A stretch of 5,650 nt of DNA from Bacteroidota bacterium (GTDB taxonomy: Bacteria > Bacteroidota > Bacteroidia > Bacteroidales > Prolixibacteraceae), in the NCBI GenBank assembly GCA_023393265.1, contig JAEWME010000446.1, forward strand, positions 1 to 5,650. Direction: 5' to 3'. The position numbers were made by a program, and so were the translations under genes. Of the stretch, positions 1-5,498 are shown in pieces; the stretch's first letter is position 1; each line of letters begins with the position of its first letter. The notes under the pieces were generated by a model. That model saw only the letters and a list, made by a program, of their open reading frames with translations. It searched no databases and had not been told where the DNA came from.

Positions 1-1
1 C

Positions 2-511
2 ACGACTGTTCGTACACATAAGGGCCGAACAATCATGATTCAGCATGATGTAACCAGTCCGCGCGTATACTCGCGTCTTCACCTCGTGAGTGGTACAAAG
101 GGGATGGCCAGTAAATATCCCGAACCAGGGGTGGCAACTGCTCACGAATGGTTTACCGACGCCGAGATGAAAGCGCTTGAAGAAAAGTACACGCCTGAAA
201 TTGTGAAGCTGATCGGGACAATGGCCAAAAAAGTTGGCGGGCATGGTGGAATGGATTTCATGATGGACTGGCGCCTGATTGACTGCCTGCGCAATGGGTT
301 ACCGCTCGATCAGGACGTGTACGACGCTGCACTTTGGAGTTCGATTGCCCCGCTGAGCGAAAAATCTGTTGCTAACCGTTCCCTATCTGTTGATGTACCC
401 GATTTTACCAGGGGTGCATGGAAAACCAATCCGCCTGTTGAGCTAAGCCTTAAAGGTGGTGGAACGACAGGCGTTCGGGAAAAAAGTGGTGGTTCGGCAA
501 ATCAGTTGTAA
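2..511 (+). CDS. Glycoside hydrolase family 109 protein (Gfo/Idh/MocA fold), C-terminal part, 5' truncated
   Basis: The reading frame is open to the left edge, so the ATG at 35 is internal: the codons before it read TTVRTHKGRTI and continue the same protein. About 169 residues are visible. They match what I know of the C-terminal half of GH109 enzymes: HDVTSPRVYSR, LVSGTKGMASKYP, GGHGGMDFMMDWRLIDCLRNG (fragment residues about 79-99) and SVDVPDFTRGAWKTNPP. Family members are NAD-dependent exo-acting alpha-N-acetylgalactosaminidases that hydrolyse by an oxidation/elimination route; they are usually exported and act on host or environmental glycans. The N-terminal Rossmann domain, and any Tat or lipoprotein signal, lie outside the window, so cofactor binding and location cannot be checked. 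The C-terminus is a Gly/Ser-rich tail (GGGTTGVREKSGGSANQL). A hairpin follows the stop and the next gene converges on it. Another Gfo/Idh/MocA oxidoreductase is possible, but the DFTRGAWK ending favours GH109. Confidence 0.85.
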   Translation, partial: TTVRTHKGRTIMIQHDVTSPRVYSRLHLVSGTKGMASKYPEPGVATAHEWFTDAEMKALEEKYTPEIVKLIGTMAKKVGGHGGMDFMMDWRLIDCLRNGLPLDQDVYDAALWSSIAPLSEKSVANRSLSVDVPDFTRGAWKTNPPVELSLKGGGTTGVREKSGGSANQL

Positions 512-533
512 CCAGTACCGGCAAATGTACAAA

Positions 534-560
534 GAGGCAACCAACATCAATGGTTGCCTT
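534..560 (+). terminator. Hairpin between convergent genes, possible terminator
   Basis: AGGCAACC (535-542) pairs with GGTTGCCT (552-559), an 8-bp stem with a 9-base loop; a G-U pair at 534/560 can extend it. It lies 24 bases after the stop at 511 and before the stop of the opposing gene at 598, where a shared terminator would be expected. No run of T follows on the plus strand. On the minus strand the stem is followed by CTTTGTAC, which is also not a real U tract. Termination is therefore only inferred. Confidence 0.45.
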
Positions 561-597
561 GAACTAAACTTATGCGATAGGTTATTTAATAACCCAA

Positions 598-1308
598 TTA
601 GTTTTCGTGTCTCACCCGACCTGATCCGGCAATCGACTGGTCGACCAACGGGCGGCCTTTGTAGGTTACATTTCCGGAGCCTGCCAGCCTGACGTAGAGG
701 TTTTTGTTGGCTTCGATACTCACGTTTCCGGAACCCGAAACTTTAACAGAAACGTCGTCGGCGCTGTAGTCCATTGCTTTGAGGTTTCCGCTTCCCGAAA
801 TGGCGATACTGAGGTCTTCTGCCGGAGTGTTGCCTTTCAGTAGAATATCGCCTGATCCTGAGATGGTTCCTGCAACGCGTTTGGCGTTTAGGTTGTGTAG
901 TTTGATGTTGCCGCTACCACTTACGCCCAGTTCGAGCGATCTGGTTGTAATCTCGTCTTCGGCAATAATATTTCCGGAGCCCGAAACACCGAGCCCATTG
1001 ATTTCAGGAGTTGTGACGTAAATCGTAATTTCGCCGGGCTGAAATGTTTTCCAGAAAAAATCTTTGTTGGGGAATCGAATGATCAGTTTACCATCCTTCA
1101 CTTCGGTGATTAGTTGATCGAGCGTTGATGACTTGGCGACAACTTCCAGACTTTGTTTTTCGCCTTGCTCAAGATGCACATTGGCGCTGACGCGCAGCGA
1201 AATTTCGCTGAATGCTTCAACTTTGCGAGTTTGTTCGTCGGCCTGAACTTTTGCCGATAAAATAAGAAGGGTGGACAGTAAAATGATGGTGTTTAATTTT
1301 GTTTTCAT
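598..1308 (-). CDS. Secreted DUF2807 (GIN-domain, adhesin-like) beta-repeat protein
   Basis: The protein has 236 residues. Residues 1-23 form a Sec signal peptide (MKTK, then a Leu/Ile-rich core, ending AKVQA before DEQTR), so it is exported to the periplasm or beyond. No lipobox cysteine is present. The mature part opens with VEAFSEISLRVSANVHLEQG, typical of the DUF2807 'putative auto-transporter adhesin head GIN' family. From residue 105 on it carries seven GSG turns (residues 110, 131, 151, 172, 192, 210, 228), mostly as SGSGN, spaced 18-21 residues apart. That rhythm fits one turn per coil of a parallel beta-helix; the helix is inferred. The family is common in Bacteroidota, often in several copies, and its role is not established. 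The ATG at 1308 is preceded by an A-rich stretch without a Shine-Dalgarno sequence. It is divergent from lemA and convergent with the GH109 gene, so it is probably a single-gene transcript. Confidence 0.9.
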   Translation of the reverse strand: MKTKLNTIILLSTLLILSAKVQADEQTRKVEAFSEISLRVSANVHLEQGEKQSLEVVAKSSTLDQLITEVKDGKLIIRFPNKDFFWKTFQPGEITIYVTTPEINGLGVSGSGNIIAEDEITTRSLELGVSGSGNIKLHNLNAKRVAGTISGSGDILLKGNTPAEDLSIAISGSGNLKAMDYSADDVSVKVSGSGNVSIEANKNLYVRLAGSGNVTYKGRPLVDQSIAGSGRVRHEN

Positions 1309-1572
1309 CGAGCTTTATTTTTTGTTTTGAATAACCTGGTAACGCAATTATAGACTGGTAAATTTTTCGCAAGTTGCAAAACTGGCAATTTTTATTTTTA
1401 AAAGGAGAGGTTTTTCTATTGAAATATCGATTGTCGGTAAAATGCAGCCATTCGCCGTGCAATATCTCTTTGGTACCTTTTTATTTTGGCAATGCCGGAG
1501 GGTTTCGGTAATTTCAGCCTAAATTATTCGAAACCAAATTCGTTTGAACACTCACAACAAATTGATAAGACC
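1309..1572. other. Divergent intergenic region between the DUF2807 gene and lemA
   Basis: This AT-rich 264-base spacer must hold the promoters of both flanking genes. On the minus strand only the weak candidate at 1345-1372 was found. On the plus strand the nearest matches to TAnnTTTG are TACCTTTT (1474-1481), TTATTTTG (1481-1488) and TTCGTTTG (1539-1546); each has one mismatch and none has a well-placed upstream TTG, so the lemA promoter is not assigned. I see no tRNA, riboswitch or repeat here. Confidence 0.5.
1345..1372 (-). promoter_or_regulatory. Weak candidate promoter for the DUF2807 gene
   Basis: Read on the minus strand, TATAATTG (1352-1345) matches the Bacteroidota -7 box TAnnTTTG at 7 of 8 consensus-scale positions, and a TTG (1372-1370) lies 17 bases upstream. 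The spacing is a little short. It would give a leader of about 30 bases before the ATG at 1308. Confidence 0.35.
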
Positions 1573-2142
1573 ATGAACTCACCCGTTGTTTTAATTCTTG
1601 TTGCAGTTTTCATTTTAGCGATCATTTTTATCGCTGTGTACAACAATCTGACCCGCCGGAAAAATCAGGTGGCAAATGCCTTTGGCGCCGTCGATGTGCA
1701 ATTGAAAAACCGATACGACCTGATTCCCACCCTCGTTGCAACAGTTCAGCAATACACCACGCACGAAAAAGAACTTTTGACCAAAATAACTGAACTGCGC
1801 GGACAGGCGATGAATTCAGGATCGAATACAGAAGAAAAGGTACGCCTCGACAACCAGTTATCATCGTCGCTTTCGGGCCTGATGGTTGCTGTCGAAAATT
1901 ACCCGAACCTGAAAGCAAGTGAAAATTTTACAGGATTGCAGCGTTCGCTCAATGAGGTTGAATCGCAGATTGCCGCCGCCAGGCGTGCTTATAATGCTGC
2001 CGTTACTGATTTTAACAATGCCATTCAAACATTTCCCGGTAATTTGCTGGCTGGTATGATGCTCCTGAAAACCAAGGAAGTTTTTGTCATTAGTGAAGGT
2101 GAACGGGCCAATGTGAATGTGAAAAATCTGTTTAATCAGTAA
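1573..2142 (+). CDS. lemA: LemA family membrane protein
   Basis: The protein has 189 residues when started at the ATG at 1573. A longer frame opens at a TTG at 1486, but its first 29 residues (MAMPEGFGNF...) are hydrophilic and unlike the family, while the 1573 start puts a transmembrane helix at residues 5-23, as LemA proteins have. Hallmarks follow: NQVANAFGAVDVQLKNRYD with LIPTLV (residues 31-56), YPNLKASENF (110-119), and ARRAYNAAVTDFNN with FPGNLLA (136-160). The body is expected to be a long alpha-helical bundle, with the N-terminus membrane-anchored. LemA is named for a Listeria antigen; its biochemical role is unknown. The DUF3137 gene starts 11 bases after the stop, so the two are probably co-transcribed. 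No Shine-Dalgarno sequence precedes the start, as is usual in this phylum. Length and motifs are normal. Confidence 0.95.
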   Translation: MNSPVVLILVAVFILAIIFIAVYNNLTRRKNQVANAFGAVDVQLKNRYDLIPTLVATVQQYTTHEKELLTKITELRGQAMNSGSNTEEKVRLDNQLSSSLSGLMVAVENYPNLKASENFTGLQRSLNEVESQIAAARRAYNAAVTDFNNAIQTFPGNLLAGMMLLKTKEVFVISEGERANVNVKNLFNQ

Positions 2143-2153
2143 TTTGGTTGCGA

Positions 2154-3128
2154 ATGAAATCGGAATCTGATTTCAGGGCACTCTACGAAAGTCGGTTGAA
2201 AGCACGGCTTGAGTCGCTCGAATCGACGCGTAAAAAAGTATTGCAGCGATACGGCCTGGGATTTTTGTTAATCGTTGTGCTTGTCGCCTGGAACTACCTG
2301 CTGGCAACCCTGAATCCTCCTGATTTTTTGCTGATTGCTTCGGTTGCATTATCGGCAACAGGTGCAATTTGGTACATCATTGTAACCTGGAAGCGAAAAA
2401 GAGCATATCGACAAATATTTAAATCAGAAGTGGTTGCAGAAATTGTCAGACTGTTTGATCCCAACTGGAATTATTCTGCTGATTTGGGTATAACACAGGC
2501 TGATTACGGGCAAAGTGGTTTGTTTCGTCATCAGGTCGACCGTTACCAGTCGGAGGACATGGTTTCGGGAAGCATCGATAAAACCGATTTCCAGTTTTCG
2601 GAGATTCACTCAGAGTATAAACAGGTGACACATGGCACAAAAGGAGAGCGGCGCGAACATTGGGTGACGATTTTCAGAGGCTTGTTTATGCACGCCGATT
2701 TCAATAAAAATTTTTTAGGAACAACTTATGTTTTGCCCGATACAGCCGAAAGAATTTTGGGCGCTTTCGGACAAAGCCTGCAGAAGCTTAGTTTGCGCGG
2801 CGATTTGGTAAAGCTGGAAAATGTGGAATTTGAGAAACGTTTCGTGGTTTACAGTTCAGATCAGGTAGAGGCTCGCTATATTTTAACTCCGGCTATCATG
2901 GAGGCAATGGTTGATATGGCTACCCGCTTTGGGAACGATGTGTTTTTTTCGTTCGTGGGCACACGGGTGTATTTTGCCCGTAGCTTTTCCGTCGGGTTAT
3001 TCGAACCAAATGTTTTTCGGTCGGGCGTGAATTATCATGACATGAAGGAAATGTTCGGGTTGTTTGGTATGATTTCGGTGCTGGTACAGGAACTTAACCT
3101 TAATACCCGCATCTGGACAAAAGCCTGA
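2154..3128 (+). CDS. DUF3137 family membrane protein, LemA partner
   Basis: The protein has 324 residues from the ATG at 2154; a TTG two codons upstream (2148) is also in frame but less likely. Residues 1-33 are charged and helical (a possible coiled coil). Two transmembrane helices follow at about 34-52 and 58-79 with a short NPPDF turn, then a basic KRKRAYR segment, and a soluble domain of about 240 residues. That domain carries the DUF3137 signatures SEDMVSGSIDKTDFQFSEI (133-151), IFRGLFMHADFNKNFLGTTYVLPD (173-196) and FEKRFVVYSSDQVEARYILTP (226-246). The helix hairpin and the positive segment after it suggest a cytoplasmic C-terminal domain (inferred). No catalytic motif is apparent. The gene sits 11 bases after lemA, an arrangement seen widely in bacteria, which suggests a joint envelope role, but no function is established. 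No clear terminator was found between its stop and the convergent rimM. Confidence 0.88.
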   Translation: MKSESDFRALYESRLKARLESLESTRKKVLQRYGLGFLLIVVLVAWNYLLATLNPPDFLLIASVALSATGAIWYIIVTWKRKRAYRQIFKSEVVAEIVRLFDPNWNYSADLGITQADYGQSGLFRHQVDRYQSEDMVSGSIDKTDFQFSEIHSEYKQVTHGTKGERREHWVTIFRGLFMHADFNKNFLGTTYVLPDTAERILGAFGQSLQKLSLRGDLVKLENVEFEKRFVVYSSDQVEARYILTPAIMEAMVDMATRFGNDVFFSFVGTRVYFARSFSVGLFEPNVFRSGVNYHDMKEMFGLFGMISVLVQELNLNTRIWTKA

Positions 3129-3184
3129 GTAAAGGCAAAAAGAATCTTGAATTTAAGGAATTTGAAAGTGCCGGTGTTTCATAA

Positions 3185-3224
3185 ATCAATCCATCAATCC
3201 ATCAATCCATCAGTCCTTCAGTCC
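3185..3224. repeat. Short tandem repeat, five 8-base units
   Basis: The unit ATCAATCC occurs three times exactly (3185-3192, 3193-3200, 3201-3208), followed by the variants ATCAGTCC (3209-3216) and TTCAGTCC (3217-3224). The array fills the spacer between the convergent stops of the DUF3137 gene (3128) and rimM (3230) and ends 5 bases from the rimM stop. The unit length is not a multiple of three and the array is non-coding. The graded divergence at one end fits slippage expansion of an older array. It does not form an evident hairpin. Confidence 0.85.
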
Positions 3225-3229
3225 ATCCG

Positions 3230-3769
3230 TTATTCCTCATCCAGATCAAATAAGCCTTCGGGGATGCGAAGTTCAATCTCCCGGTTTTCTTCGTCAAGTC
3301 GCACAATCAGCTCTTCATTGAGCGGAATCATGGCTTCTTTTCCCTGATATTCCACGATTAGCAGCAGATTCCCGGAATAATCGCTTACATCTTCAATTTC
3401 GCCAATCAGGCCAAGCGACTCATCAAAAAGCTGGTAGCCTACCAATTCGTGAATGCTGAGTTCGTCCTCGGCCAAAGCCAGGTCGTTGTTGCTCACGTAA
3501 ACCGAAAGGCCACAAAGCTCTTTTGCTTTTTTGTCGGTGTCGATCCACTCGAATTTGGTAATGACCGATTCTCCTGATTTAAATCGAAGTCCGTCTTCTT
3601 CAATGAAAAATGGAACCAGTAATTGGTCGATTTCAAGAAAGATGGCCGGATACTCCTCCAGTGTTTCATAATATGTTTCTTCGAAGCGGATGACCAGTTC
3701 GCCACGAATACCATGAGGTTTCTGGACGAAACCGATTTTGGTGCAGGAGTCTTTCGGGATTGTTTCCAT
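3230..3769 (-). CDS. rimM: Ribosome maturation factor RimM
   Basis: RimM is a cytoplasmic assembly factor that binds the 30S head (protein S19 and helices of 16S rRNA) and is needed for efficient 16S processing. The protein has 179 residues, normal for the family. The N-terminal beta-barrel domain starts with the signature KIGFVQKPHGIRGELVI (residues 11-27), and the PRC-barrel domain spans about 107-176, with VGYQLFD, the strand LLLIVEYQGKEAMIPL (135-150) and the closing IPEGLFDLD. It lies 86 bases downstream of rpsP on the same strand, the conserved rpsP-rimM order. trmD and rplS, which follow in Proteobacteria, are absent here: rimM is the last gene before a convergent neighbour. A hairpin in the rpsP-rimM gap could lower rimM output relative to S16. 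The start ATG (3769) is preceded by a T-rich and CCACC leader without Shine-Dalgarno. Confidence 0.95.
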   Translation of the reverse strand: METIPKDSCTKIGFVQKPHGIRGELVIRFEETYYETLEEYPAIFLEIDQLLVPFFIEEDGLRFKSGESVITKFEWIDTDKKAKELCGLSVYVSNNDLALAEDELSIHELVGYQLFDESLGLIGEIEDVSDYSGNLLLIVEYQGKEAMIPLNEELIVRLDEENREIELRIPEGLFDLDEE

Positions 3770-3785
3770 GGTGGTAAAAATAGAA

Positions 3786-3813
3786 AAAAGCGACAGATTT
3801 CTCCATCGCTTTT
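3786..3813 (-). terminator. Hairpin with U-rich tail between rpsP and rimM
   Basis: AAAAGCGA (3786-3793) pairs with TCGCTTTT (3806-3813), an 8-bp stem with a 12-base loop. Read on the minus strand, the stem ends in TCGCTTTTTT and then CTATTTTTACC, which resembles an intrinsic terminator; four of the eight pairs are A-U, so it should be leaky. It lies 43 bases past the rpsP stop and only 17 bases before the rimM start, so it would act as an attenuating terminator or an RNA-end stabiliser rather than a full stop. Confidence 0.5.
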
Positions 3814-3855
3814 ATAAGTTGTATGTTCTAACCTGAGTTAAAAACAAACTCCGGA

Positions 3856-4401
3856 TTAAGCTTCGGTTTCTTCAGCAGCTGATTCTTCAGCAGCCTCGGC
3901 GGCAGGAGCTTCTTCTTTAGCTTCAACGGCAGCCGCAGCAGCTTCGGCATTGCGTTTGGCAATTGCGTTTGCACGTTCGGCATTCTTTTTAGCTTCCTGA
4001 TCGAGTTGAGCTTTTTTTGCAGAGTCTGAACTGGATGCCAGTCCGTCTTTTTTAGCTTGAACTTTCTTAGCCTTTTCGTTCATCCAGGCTTCGAATTTAG
4101 CTTCAGCTTCTTCGGCTGTGAAAGCGCCTTTCGCTACACCACCCAGAAGGTGTTTTTTGTACATTACTCCTTTGTAAGATAAAATAGCTCTTACTGTGTC
4201 GGTTGGTTGAGCACCGTTTGCAAGCCAGGTTAAAGCTTTGTCAAAATCGAGATCGATAGTAGCAGGATTTGTGTTTGGATTGTAAGATCCGATCCTATCA
4301 ATATTTCTACCATCCCGTGGCGCCCTGCTATCAGCTATCACAATGTGATAGTAAGCATACCGTTTGCGACCCTGTCGCTGCAATCTGATTTTTGCTGGCA
4401 T
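3856..4401 (-). CDS. rpsP: 30S ribosomal protein S16 with long C-terminal extension
   Basis: S16 is a primary binder of the 5' domain of 16S rRNA and part of the 30S body. Residues 1-86 are the S16 domain: MPAKIRLQRQGRKRYAYYHI, then the ADSRAPRDGRNIDRIGSYNP motif (23-42) and ALTWLANGAQPTDTVRAILS with the YKGVMYKKH end. The total length of 181 residues is more than twice that of E. coli S16 (82). The extra part (87-181) begins with a helical stretch (FTAEEAEAKFEAWMNEKAKK), continues as an Ala/Lys-rich probable coiled coil, and ends in an acidic Ala/Glu tail (about 152-181). Extended S16 proteins are usual in Bacteroidota, so this is not a fusion or frame error. The start at 4401 is set by the conserved MPAKIRLQR. 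A consensus promoter lies about 50 bases upstream, and rimM follows on the same strand. Confidence 0.97.
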   Translation of the reverse strand: MPAKIRLQRQGRKRYAYYHIVIADSRAPRDGRNIDRIGSYNPNTNPATIDLDFDKALTWLANGAQPTDTVRAILSYKGVMYKKHLLGGVAKGAFTAEEAEAKFEAWMNEKAKKVQAKKDGLASSSDSAKKAQLDQEAKKNAERANAIAKRNAEAAAAAVEAKEEAPAAEAAEESAAEETEA

Positions 4402-4448
4402 TTTTGCTTAATTTTAAATGATAAACAGTTACTTGAAAATTTGTGGCG

Positions 4449-4478
4449 CAAAGATAGAACTAAAATCATTAAATCAAA
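4449..4478 (-). promoter_or_regulatory. Bacteroidota-type promoter for rpsP-rimM
   Basis: Read on the minus strand, TATCTTTG (4456-4449) is an exact match to the -7 consensus TAnnTTTG, and TTTG (4478-4475) lies 18 bases upstream as the -33 box. Transcription would start near 4443 and leave a leader of about 40 bases before the rpsP ATG at 4401. The leader shows no clear structure. Confidence 0.75.
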
Positions 4479-4558
4479 ATCGATTTCAGGTGTTTATTCT
4501 CTTTCTTGGCATACACAATAATCAGGTTCTCAGTAAAGTTTCATTTCATACAAATAAA

Positions 4559-4566
4559 TACCTTTG
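4559..4566 (+). promoter_or_regulatory. Bacteroidota -7 box for the lipoprotein gene
   Basis: TACCTTTG is an exact match to TAnnTTTG. The -33 position holds only a weak AGTTTC (about 4537-4542), so activity may depend on an activator or be modest. Transcription would start near 4572, giving a leader of about 63 bases. The leader contains GGAGGTGG about 45 bases before the ATG, too far to serve as its ribosome binding site. Confidence 0.55.
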
Positions 4567-4634
4567 TTGTAGACAACCTTTGGAGGTGGAAACGCATCTA
4601 AGGTGCATCATTTAATTTACTGAAATAAGAAAAT

Positions 4635-5351
4635 ATGAAACTTCTAAAATTATTTTTTGTGTTGCTGATAGCAGTTTCGGCGACCTCGTGTCTTAAGAAT
4701 GATGATAAGGCCAGTGGAACTGGCGATGTAATTATCGTGAGTAAAAAAATAGGGGAGAACACAGTTTACGGACTTTCGCTATACGCCTACACCTTTAGCG
4801 AGTTTAAAACGGTGACTGCGGTGAGTAGCACCAACTCGGGAAAAACTTACACGCTGGCAGCGAATCAGGGATATAAAACAAATTTCTACTACGAGACAGC
4901 CGATGCGGAAATGACGACCACGCCACCTGCTGCTGCAACATTTACGTTCTCGGCCGTGTTTGAGAATGGCGATACCCAAACTTTCGTTGATGCAATAACC
5001 TCCGAAGTCTTGGCTGTACCTGTAATCACAGCAACAGAATATAAAGGGACGGATAAAACAACAACCATTAAGTGGAACGATGTTTCGTCAGCCGATAGTT
5101 ATGCCATCAATATCTTCGATTCTGACAACAAGCTTGTTTTTGCCAGCACAGAGCTTGCTAAAACGGTAAAAAGCTACACCGTGTCGCCTTCAGGTTCTGG
5201 ATGGGCTTCGACTATTAAGCCGGTTGATGGTAAGACTTATAAAATCAGGCTTTATGCTTTCGCATACGAATCAACTGCTAATGCCTATAATGTTCAGGCA
5301 ACTTCAATTGGCGAAAAAACATTCGTTTGGGCCGAAAGCGTAACTGAATAA
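4635..5351 (+). CDS. Predicted surface lipoprotein of unknown function with a fibronectin III-like C-terminal half
   Basis: The protein has 238 residues. Residues 1-18 are a signal peptide with a hydrophobic core (LLKLFFVLLIAV) and the lipobox ATSC, so Cys19 should be lipidated by signal peptidase II processing. The residues after it, LKNDDKAS, are Lys plus acidic, similar to the lipoprotein export signal that sends Bacteroidota lipoproteins to the outer face of the outer membrane; surface exposure is inferred. Residues about 28-125 look beta-rich with many Thr and Tyr (SGKTYTLAANQGYKTNFYYE, TFTFSAVFENGDTQTF). Residues about 127-215 resemble a fibronectin III-like beta sandwich (VPVITA, TTTIKWNDVSSADSYAINIFD, GKTYKIRLYAFAYE). 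I do not recognise the family and see no catalytic motif, so it may be a binding or structural protein. It has its own terminator and appears to be a single-gene transcript. The ATG follows A-rich sequence (AATAAGAAAAT) without Shine-Dalgarno. Confidence 0.85.
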   Translation: MKLLKLFFVLLIAVSATSCLKNDDKASGTGDVIIVSKKIGENTVYGLSLYAYTFSEFKTVTAVSSTNSGKTYTLAANQGYKTNFYYETADAEMTTTPPAAATFTFSAVFENGDTQTFVDAITSEVLAVPVITATEYKGTDKTTTIKWNDVSSADSYAINIFDSDNKLVFASTELAKTVKSYTVSPSGSGWASTIKPVDGKTYKIRLYAFAYESTANAYNVQATSIGEKTFVWAESVTE

Positions 5352-5383
5352 CAAATTGATAAAGATACTGTTCCGATACTGAC

Positions 5384-5420
5384 AAGCCCGCAAATAAAGC
5401 CTTTGCGGGCTTTCTTTTTT
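5384..5420 (+). terminator. Strong rho-independent terminator after the lipoprotein gene
   Basis: AAGCCCGCAAA (5384-5394) pairs exactly with TTTGCGGGCTT (5402-5412), an 11-bp GC-rich stem with a 7-base loop, followed by TCTTTTTT. It lies 32 bases after the lipoprotein stop and separates that gene from prfB. Confidence 0.92.
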
Positions 5421-5442
5421 AATTTTCATTAACCTTCGTTTT

Positions 5443-5473
5443 TTTGTTTATCACATTTCGTTTTCTACTTTTG
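5443..5473 (+). promoter_or_regulatory. Consensus Bacteroidota promoter for prfB
   Basis: TTTG (5443-5446) is the -33 box and TACTTTTG (5466-5473), an exact TAnnTTTG, is the -7 box; they are 19 bases apart. Transcription would start near 5479, about 20 bases before the prfB ATG. Its place just past a strong terminator supports independent transcription of prfB. Confidence 0.8.
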
Positions 5474-5498
5474 CTTTTATCAAACAAAACACATAAAG

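Noticed and set aside
35..37. ATG at 35 as the start of the first gene
   Set aside because: The frame is open to base 2 and the residues before the ATG continue the GH109 sequence, so the gene begins outside the window.
456..1021. Plus-strand open frames at 456-692 and 779-1021
   Set aside because: They overlap the GH109 end or lie antisense to the DUF2807 gene. The antisense frame reads Pro/Ser-rich because it mirrors the GSG-coding repeats.
1400..1511. Possible small gene: AAAGGAGAGG followed by a TTG-started frame of 30 codons (1419-1511)
   Set aside because: The SD-like sequence is tempting, but the phylum rarely uses SD, the start is a TTG, and the peptide shows no recognisable feature. 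Probably chance.
1486..1572. TTG at 1486 as an earlier lemA start adding 29 residues
   Set aside because: The added residues are hydrophilic and unlike LemA N-termini, and would place the membrane anchor away from the end. The ATG at 1573 fits the family.
3147..3347. Plus-strand frame across the octamer repeat
   Set aside because: It gives a His/Ser/Gln-rich repeat peptide, and its second half is antisense to rimM; it has no conserved feature.
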